In this document: positions 57,597 to 64,000 of the stretch, one piece after another
How the letters are laid out: every line of letters starts with the position of its first letter
Position numbering within the stretch: the first letter of the stretch is position 1
NCBI GenBank assembly: GCA_037157565.1
Contig: JAZHRO010000055.1
Location: forward strand, 38,719,001-38,783,000
Length of the DNA: 64,000 nt
Source of the DNA: Thalassia testudinum
Taxonomy: Eukaryota > Streptophyta > Magnoliopsida > Alismatales > Hydrocharitaceae
Direction: 5' to 3'
Notes under the pieces: model-generated
What the model was told of the DNA's origin: nothing
Databases searched by the model: none
Seen by the model: the letters and a program-made list of their open reading frames with translations, nothing else
Program-made: the position numbers and the translations under genes

Positions 57597-59260
57597 GAGG
57601 GGAGCCTTTTCACACCTAGACACACAAGAAAAACACAAAGAAAGACACAAGATACACTTAGCTATACACTCTCACACTCTTGTGTCCAAGAAGCTCTTAC
57701 TCTCTAAGCTCAAGTTCTACATCTTGAGAGCATCAAACCGTTGCGCACCCGCTCTCCCGCCGTTGTCTACGAGAGCAAAGTTGCGCCGTTGCGTGGCTCA
57801 CGCACCCGCGTCATCGTCGACGCACTCCTTGCAAAGGGGAGTTTCCTTATTCCTATAGAAGCTAGGTTTATAATTACTTTGTTGGCTCTATAGGACTTGT
57901 TGTTTCTTTTATCTTTGTTATTTTGTTGGGTATTCGCTTTGCGAATTCCCGTCTCCTTCGTGGGACAAAATCCTTCTCGTGGAGAGAAGGGGTTGAGGAA
58001 CGCTACCCTCGTACTTGTAGCGTGGTTGTATTGAGGTTGAATTACCCTCGTTTTAAAGTGATTCGGTTAGTGGATTTGATCAACTAGGTTGATCGGAAAA
58101 TCCTAACTCGAGAGGGTTAGGTGGTGGTTTTCACCCGGTTTGGGTTTCCACCTAAAAATTACTTGTGTACATTTTGTGATTGTTTATTTTGTGAGATTGC
58201 TTTATATATTTCAATTCCGCATTTTTTACGTTACGCTAATCTCACCCCCTCCAAGTAGGAAAACCTTCAGTGTACACTGTACCGGGGAGAGCTACTAGTG
58301 TAGGAAGAGGGTTAGCCACCCCACGGGGCCCGGGGTTCAGCTAGCCGCCCTACACCGACTTGTTAGGCCCACTGGGCAGACCAGGGTAGTCAGGCGAGGG
58401 TGCGCGAACTGTGGAGGGGCGAGACCCCTGTTTGGTTCTTAGGGGCTAGACCCCTGTTACTAAGAGGGCTATGCGCTATACTGGTTCCGTGCTGTGCTTT
58501 GGGCGCATCCGCTAACGGAAACGACTGACCACGTGCCAGTGCGGGGTAGTTACCCATGCACTTATCGCATGTGCCGTAGTCAACATTACGTCTGTCCGTG
58601 ACCTTGGGGTGGTTGACTGAGTGTAGGACCACCATGGGGGACTCTCCCGGCCAGGAGAGCACCACATGCTACTTCTACTCCTCGAAAAAGACTGCAATCA
58701 GGATTGCTCCCACGAGGAACACTCGAGATTAAGAAAGAGATCTGATAAATAAACCAAGTGATGAAAGAAAGAATAATTAGTTAAAGAAAGAAAGAAATTG
58801 AAAAAAATAGCTACCTGTCCACCTTTACTGTTTAGTTAGTTGGTTGCAACTCTACTCAGCGTTCACTGACGTTTTGTACTCATAACCTTTTTTAGGTCCG
58901 GGTGTTGAGCAGCCAGAGCCTACGGCTGCAGAGGGTGCTGGGCCTAATAGAGCCCAGTAGTTGTAGCTTTCTGTTGTACTCCGTTTCCTGTTGTAGTGAG
59001 TAGTTATTACATTTCTGTACTCTTTCATTGTGAACTTATTATTCCTGTACTCGTTTATTTTTCTACTGTTGTGGTGGTGTGTACTGTAGTAGTTTATTTC
59101 TTTACTATTGTACTTTTGTTATTGTAGTTGCTTGCATGGTGAATGTGGTTTATTTTATTACTTTTTAGTTACTTTCTTGTTGGATGATTGGGTCTTGGGA
59201 TCAATCGAGTTGGTCCGGTCTCGTGTCCTGAAGAGATTTGGAAACGGGGTCGTAATAAGA

Positions 59261-59276
59261 TAGTATCAGAGTAAGG
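59261..59276 (+). promoter_or_regulatory. primer-binding site of the plus-strand gypsy element
   Basis: TAGTATCAGAGTAAGG lies three bases after the LTR end. It matches the methionine-tRNA type TGGTATCAGAGC with one change in the first bases. Confidence 0.78.
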
Positions 59277-59442
59277 TCGTCCCGAGAAGTGAACCAATTA
59301 GTTGGAAAATAACCAATTTACGTGCTTGTAACTAGAGTAACCACCACAATGTACCTTTTGACATCTGTTTTGAGGTTCTTTTGCTGAATGTCAGTTTGAT
59401 TTGATGTCCTTTCTGTTCTGTGTTCGCGTCTCCTTACAGGAG

Positions 59443-60705
59443 ATGCCTCGACGTGGAGTCAGTGAGGCGGGCCATGGACGCGGCCAAGGTCGAGGTCGGA
59501 GGGGCGGACGTGTCGAGCTTGACGTTTCAGTGGACCAGCCACTACTTCTGGGCGTTTAGGCCTAGGACCTCGCCCAGCTGATACGAGAGATCGTACGAGA
59601 GGAGCTCCACCCGCCTCCACGGGCACCTCTCCCTAGGGTTCCGGAGGGGGAGTCCTCTGTGGGACCACGAGACAGACACAACGCTGGACGTGGGGGAGGG
59701 GGTGGCCCTCCACTGCCCCCACCATCCTCTGACACTTTCGAGCACGAGCCCTCTTTGCCTGGAGGCGTACCAGTTTCCCTACTTCAGCACCATTACGAGC
59801 TTTTCAGATAGTTCCGAAAGCTGAAGCCCCCCTCCTTCAAGGGGGATGAGGACAAGACCGAGGCGGAGGACTGGCTCGAGCGTATCAAGAAGGTGTTCGA
59901 CACCCTTCGCCCCCCTGTGGAGTGCCGCGTGGCCTTTGCCACGTACTAGTTGGAGAGTGCGGCACACAGGTGGTGGAGGGCAGTCAGAGGTCAGGAGAGG
60001 GCCGAGCCGACTTGGGACCAGTTTGTCACCCTCTTCTGCGAGTAGTACTTTCCCCAGACATGGTAGGATCAGAGGAGGCGGGAGTTCCACACTCTCCGCC
60101 AGGAGACGATGACCATGAGTGCGTATCGCTTGCGTTTTCTGGAGCTGTCTCGTTTCGCCGCGACAGCTGTGGCTATCGAGGAGGAGCGCTTGTGGAGGTT
60201 CATCGAGGGGCTCTGGCCTGCTATTCGGGGGTTTGTCAAACCCCTGAAGCTGCCTACGTTCTCTAGAGTGGTGGAGGTAGCTATGACATATGAGGAGACC
60301 AACCCAGTCGCAGGTGACACTGACAGTGGATGGAAGTGGCCCTACCAGCCAGATTACTCACAGGGCTGGCGAGAGAGGAGGCACGCGGTGCCAGCAGGTG
60401 AGTCGTCACGTTTTGCAGGGCCGTTAGTGGCCTTTGGGGGCCCCCGACAGGGGCCAGCTGCCAGCACTAGACCTCTGCCCAGCCGTCAACAAGGACCTAC
60501 CGAGGGTGGGAGTCAAGTTCTCCTTTGCTACCAGTGTGGCCAGCCGGGCCACATCAGGCGGGACTGCCCGTCTAGGGCTGGAGGTCAGCAGATGCTCCCC
60601 GCGTCGAGCACTGGAGGACGAGCAGGAGGCTACGGTTCCCAGGTGCGTGGGGGAGGACAGCGGTCGTGGGGAGGGTATCGGCCAGCGGCTACCCGTCCGA
60701 CGTAG
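59443..60705 (+). pseudogene. gypsy gag relic with zinc knuckle
   Basis: The ATG at 59443 opens a basic, glycine/arginine-rich N-terminus. The capsid part has FRKLKPPSFKGDEDKTEAEDWLERIKK (59812-59890), a helix with WWRAVRG, and MTMSAYRLRFLELSRFAATAV (60109 onward). A CCHC zinc knuckle, CYQCGQPGHIRRDC, lies at about 60529-60570, followed by a glycine/serine-rich tail to the stop at 60703. TAG codons at 59809, 59947, 60043 and 60064 break the frame. Gag forms the particle and packs the RNA. Confidence 0.87.
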
Positions 60706-61160
60706 AGTGTGGCTGCTTCGTCCGCATCTAGGGTTGAGGGGCGTATCAACGCCCTGACACACAGAGACGCCAGAGCTTCAGGTTCAATTGTGGCAGGTAT
60801 GGTTACAGTTTTTGGCAGACTAGTTTACACCCTTTTTGATTCCGACGCCACGCACTCATTTGTCGCTGCTAGTTTTGCTGTCAGTTTGGGGCAGGACTTG
60901 TGTTGTTAGGGGATCCTTTTGTGATCAGAGGTTCGGGTAGTCAGCTATTTGTAGCTGAGGAGGTTTACACAGGTTGTGAGGTCAGTTTTGGGGGACACAG
61001 CCTCCCCGCTGATCTGATTGTGATACCGATGGAGGACTTTGGCGTGATTCTGGGGATGGACTGGCTATCCTCTTACCACGCTTTGGTGGGTTGTTTTGAG
61101 AGGAAGATCATCTTCTTCATACCAGAGTTGTCCTCTTTTGAGTTTCACGGATAGCCAGTG
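60706..61160 (+). pseudogene. gypsy protease domain relic
   Basis: The frame from 60709 reads GRLVYTLFDSDATHSFVAASF, the protease active site with DSD instead of the required DSG. After a frame change, PFVIRGSGSQLFVAEEVYTGCEVSFGGHSLPADLIVIPMEDFGVILGMDWLS follows (60905-61075) with CFERKI. The Gly to Asp change in the active site alone would inactivate it. Confidence 0.85.
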
Positions 61161-62200
61161 GACGGAGGCTTCAGGTGCATTTCTGCATTTCGGGAGGTGA
61201 GACTTTTGGGCCAGGGGTGTGAGGGCTTTCTGGCTTGTGTAGTGGCAGAGCCCAGCCCCGTGACAGATTTTCAAAGTATCCCGGTGGTCAGAGAGTACCC
61301 CGACGTATTCCCAGAGGAACTTCCAGGACTACCATCCGAGCGTGGGATCGAGTTTGAGATCTCACTGGTACTAGGGACCAACCCCATTTCTACATCACCT
61401 TACAGGATGGCACCACTTGAGGTACGAGAGCTCAAGTCCCAGTTACAGGACCTTCTAGAGAAGGGCTTTGTGAGGCCTAGTGCATCTCCGTAGGGAGCCC
61501 CGGTAGAAGAAGGATGGTACCCTACGCCTTTGTATGGACTACAGATAGCTGAATAGGGTCACCATCAAGAACAGGTATCCGTTGCTGAGGATTGACGACT
61601 TGTTTGACCAATTGCGAGGTGCCACGGTTTTCTCCAAGATAGACTTGAGGTCTGGCTACCACCAGTTGAGGATCAAGGAGACCGACATCTCCAAGACAGC
61701 TTTTCGCACCCGGTACGGAAACTACGAGTTTTTAGTCATGTCGTTTGGGTTAACCAACGCCCCCGCTGCTTTCATGGATTTGATTAACCGGGTGTTCAGA
61801 CCATACCTGGATCAGTTCGTAGTGGTATTTATTGATGATGTGCTCATCTACTTGTGGGACCAGGTGCAGCATGGACAACACTTGCGGATGATTTTGGACA
61901 CACTGAGACGACGTAAGCTGTACACCAAATATAGCAAGTGCGAGTTCTGGTTGAGGGAGGTGACATTCTTAGGTCATGTGATTTCCGAAGATGGCTTGGC
62001 TGTGGACTCAACCAAGGTTGAGGCAGTGCTTAGGTGGGAGAGACCACGTACAGTGATAGAGATCCGCAACTTCTTGAGACTGGCAGGCTACTACCAGCGG
62101 TTTATTTGGGGTTTCTCACAGATTGCACGTCCTATGACACAGTTGACTCGAAAGGACGTGCCCTTTTCTTGGATAGACGCTTGCGAGGCATTTTTTCAGG
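61161..62200 (+). pseudogene. gypsy reverse transcriptase relic
   Basis: VVREYPDVFPEELPGLPSERGIEFEI (61285 onward) and ELKSQLQDLLEKGFVRPSASP lead to a TAG at 61491 in place of the tryptophan of the usual SPWGAPV, then a frame break. From 61582 the palm runs [29 protein letters not shown] to the catalytic FIDDVLIY (61828-61851). After it come FLGHVIS and the thumb with AGYYQRF. The catalytic IDD is intact. Confidence 0.9.
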
Positions 62201-62600
62201 AGCTGAAGGAGAGGCTGACTTCAGCTCCAGTGCTTACCATCCTAGACAGCAGTGACAGGTTCGTTGTGTACACGGACACCTCTTTGCAGGGTTTAGGAGG
62301 TGTGCTTATGCAGCGGGGTCACGTTGTCGCTTACGCTTCGCGGCAACTGAAGCCCCATGAGCATGGCTACCCTACCCACGACCTGGAGCTCGCAGTTGTC
62401 GTCTTCGCACTGAAAACTTGGAGGCACTACCTATACGGTGAGACTTTTGGGATTTTCACAGATCATAAAAGCCTCAGATACTTGTTTGATCAGAAGGAGC
62501 TCAACATGAGATAGAGACGTTGGTTAGAGCTCCTGAAGACTATGACTGCAACATTTCCTACCATCCGGAGCCAACGTGGTGGCTGACGCATTGAGCCTGA
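62201..62600 (+). pseudogene. gypsy RNase H domain relic
   Basis: In the same frame as [82 protein letters not shown] follow. A TAG at 62512 stands where the family has glutamine. The next block, ALSRK-like, is broken near 62590. Confidence 0.88.
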
Positions 62601-64000
62601 AGGCGCCCGCCCACTTGGCCAGTTTACAGGCACAGAGTTGGAGACTCATGTAGGAGATGGGCAGTTGGCGACCCCTAGAGTTACTGGGGCACTGTATGGC
62701 AGTGACTGTGACATGACAGACAAGGCCAGTGCTGATAGATCGCATAATCACAGGATAGATGGCAGACCCGTACCTGCAGTCGTTGCGTGACAAAGTATTG
62801 TCAGGGACCCTGGAGACTTTTCCTTTACTGACGGGGTGCTGCGCATGAGAGGACGTTTGTGCGTTCCTACAGACGAGGAGCTGTTGAGAGAGCTCCTGAC
62901 TGAGGCACACGGTTCCAGGTTCACCATACATCCTGGGAACACAAAGTTGTATCATGATCTGAGATGCGACTTTTGGTGGAGGGAATGAAGCGATATGTAG
63001 GTGAATTCGTGCAGTAGTGTTTGGTGTGCTAGCCGGTGAAAGCCGAGCATCAGAGGCCTGCAGGGCCGTTGCAGTCACTTCCACTGCTAGAGTGAAAGTG
63101 GGAGAGCATCACCATGGACTTGGTGGTGGGCTTGCCCGTTACCAGGAGGACACGACGCAGTTTGGGTGATTGTAGACAAATTGACGAAGACGGCACGTTT
63201 CTTGTCGATCCGAGTCACTTTGGGACCAGCACAGTTGGCAGAGAGGCATATTCGTGACGTGGTACGTTTGCACGCAGTTCCGCAGGAGATTGTATCCGAT
63301 CGGGATACCCGCTTTACGTCCTAATTTTGGGTTGAGTTTCAGCAGGCCTTGGGGGCACGGTTGAGGTTCAGTACAACATACCAACCCCAAATGGACGGAC
63401 AGTCAGAGCGCACGATGCAGATGCTTGAGGACATTTTGCGTGCTTGTGTACTGGACTGGAGGGGCTCTTGGGAGGAGCACTTGCCCCTGGCGGAGTTTGC
63501 ATATAATAATAGCTATCACTCGAGCATCGGCATGGAACCCTACGAGGCTCTGTACGGATGAAGGTGTACTGCACCCTTGAGTTGGGTTGATGTTGGGACC
63601 AAGTGGGAGGTTGTCCCCAGGCTGATCTGGTAGAGTCAGGAGGTGGTTGAGCAAGTTCACAGGCGACTCCGCATTGTCAGGAGTAGACAGAAGAGCTATG
63701 CCGATTGGAAGCGCAGAGAGGTGCAGTTTGAGGTTGGGAATCACGTCTTCCTTCGCGTTTCGCCCATGAAGGGCTTGTAGCGTTTTGGGGTGAAAGAGAA
63801 GCTTGTGCCAAGGTTTGGGGGACCCTTTGAGATCCTAGAGTGGGTTGGATCCGTTGCTTACAGGCTTGCCCTTCCTCCCCAGCTTTCTGGTGTGCACGAC
63901 GTGTTCCACGTGTCCAACCTCAGGAAGTACGTCGTCAATCCCAGTCACGTTCTGATCCACGAGAGCGTCGAGGTGGGTGACAACCTGACCTACTCCGAGC
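62601..64000 (+). pseudogene. gypsy integrase relic, runs off the window end
   Basis: The zinc-binding part reads GRLCVPTDEELLRELLTEAHGSRFTIHPGNTKLYHDL (62850-62965). The core shows the first acidic residue in TMDLVVGLP (about 63113-63140), the second in SDRDTRF (about 63296) and the third in QMDGQSERT (63388-63414). FAYNNSYHSSIGMEPYEALYG follows. The C-terminal part, [47 protein letters not shown], continues to the window end. Several frame changes and stops occur before 63349. Integrase joins the element DNA to the host; this copy cannot. Confidence 0.87.

Larger units (their letters stand above)
56527..58244 (+). mobile_element. copia-like solo LTR inserted in the gypsy LTR
   Basis: It starts TGTTGGTGCTAAAGCACC followed by ttttgatgataacaaa, an opening I know from SIRE-type copia LTRs, and ends ...gctaatctCA at 58244. 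The flanks are ccctc and ccccc (4 of 5). The sister solo LTR at 5531-8203 has no such insert at this place (gctggccctcgtgta). Twenty further bases (58250-58269) are not in the sister copy. A TATA box (CTATAAATA, 57588-57596) and 14 or so CAGACGTCTG-like motifs lie inside. No gag or pol. Confidence 0.65.
54731..59257 (+). mobile_element. 5' LTR of the plus-strand gypsy element
   Basis: It begins TGTTAAGACCCGAG and ends gggtcgtaata just before a primer-binding site; the sister LTR ends TCGTTACA, so the end here has mutated. Removing the copia-like insert (56527-58244) leaves about 2.8 kb, close to the 2673 bases of the solo LTR at 5531-8203, which it matches in inverted orientation. It has palindrome motifs (54760-55662) and a TATTTAAA box at 54943-54950. 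Confidence 0.85.

Noticed and set aside
59542..60762. Minus-strand and alternative-frame readings over gag
   Set aside because: They are shadows of the gag frame, which has the recognised capsid and zinc-knuckle motifs.

Overview
This is plant nuclear DNA, almost certainly from an angiosperm with a large, repeat-rich genome. I see one plausible host gene in 64 kb. Nearly everything else is transposable elements of plant type in several layers: CACTA (En/Spm), Ty3/gypsy chromovirus-like, Ty1/copia, hAT, a LINE scrap and short non-autonomous elements. The species cannot be read from the window.

Layout. 1-14175 is mostly one large decayed CACTA transposon on the plus strand, with a TNP2-type transposase relic (4078-9895), a second TnpA-like gene relic (11467-13466) and an intact-looking right terminus (...TTGTAGTG at 14175). 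Two solo LTRs sit inside it, each with a perfect 5-bp target duplication: 1266-3957 (TTAAG) and 5531-8203 (CAGGA). The first one also splits an older foldback hairpin. 14176-14597 is the tail of a related LTR into which the CACTA apparently jumped. 16940-25379 is a minus-strand Ty3/gypsy element with a 5' LTR (23062-25379), gag, protease, RT and RNase H, but truncated in integrase and without a 3' LTR. Its gag carries another solo LTR (19986-22419). 25888-26682, 39669-40653 and 51674-52367 are hAT-like non-autonomous elements. 30018-36828 is a full-length but dead Ty1/copia element with both LTRs, set in AT-rich repeat DNA.

The host gene (exons between 41654 and 50578, plus strand) encodes a 309-residue asparagine-rich DCD-domain protein of the NRP/B2 stress and cell-death family. 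Its first coding intron is about 6.7 kb and holds a LINE fragment, a broken hAT transposon, a MITE-like insert and tandem repeats. The reading frame is open and every splice site is GT-AG.

54293-64000 is a nest of gypsy LTRs of one family. A truncated LTR is followed by a longer one (54731-59257), which is itself interrupted by a copia-like solo LTR (56527-58244). The long LTR leads into a plus-strand gag-pol that runs off the window end and carries many TAG stops.

The most unusual signal is the set of short CG-centred palindromes arrayed in the U3 parts of LTRs. CAGACGTCTG and near variants recur in the gypsy LTR family (7318-8190, 54352-55662) and also in the apparently unrelated LTR at 56527-58244. 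The copia LTRs carry a comparable array of TTGGTCGATCAA and its reverse complement. No gene cluster, CRISPR array, tRNA or rRNA gene could be supported.
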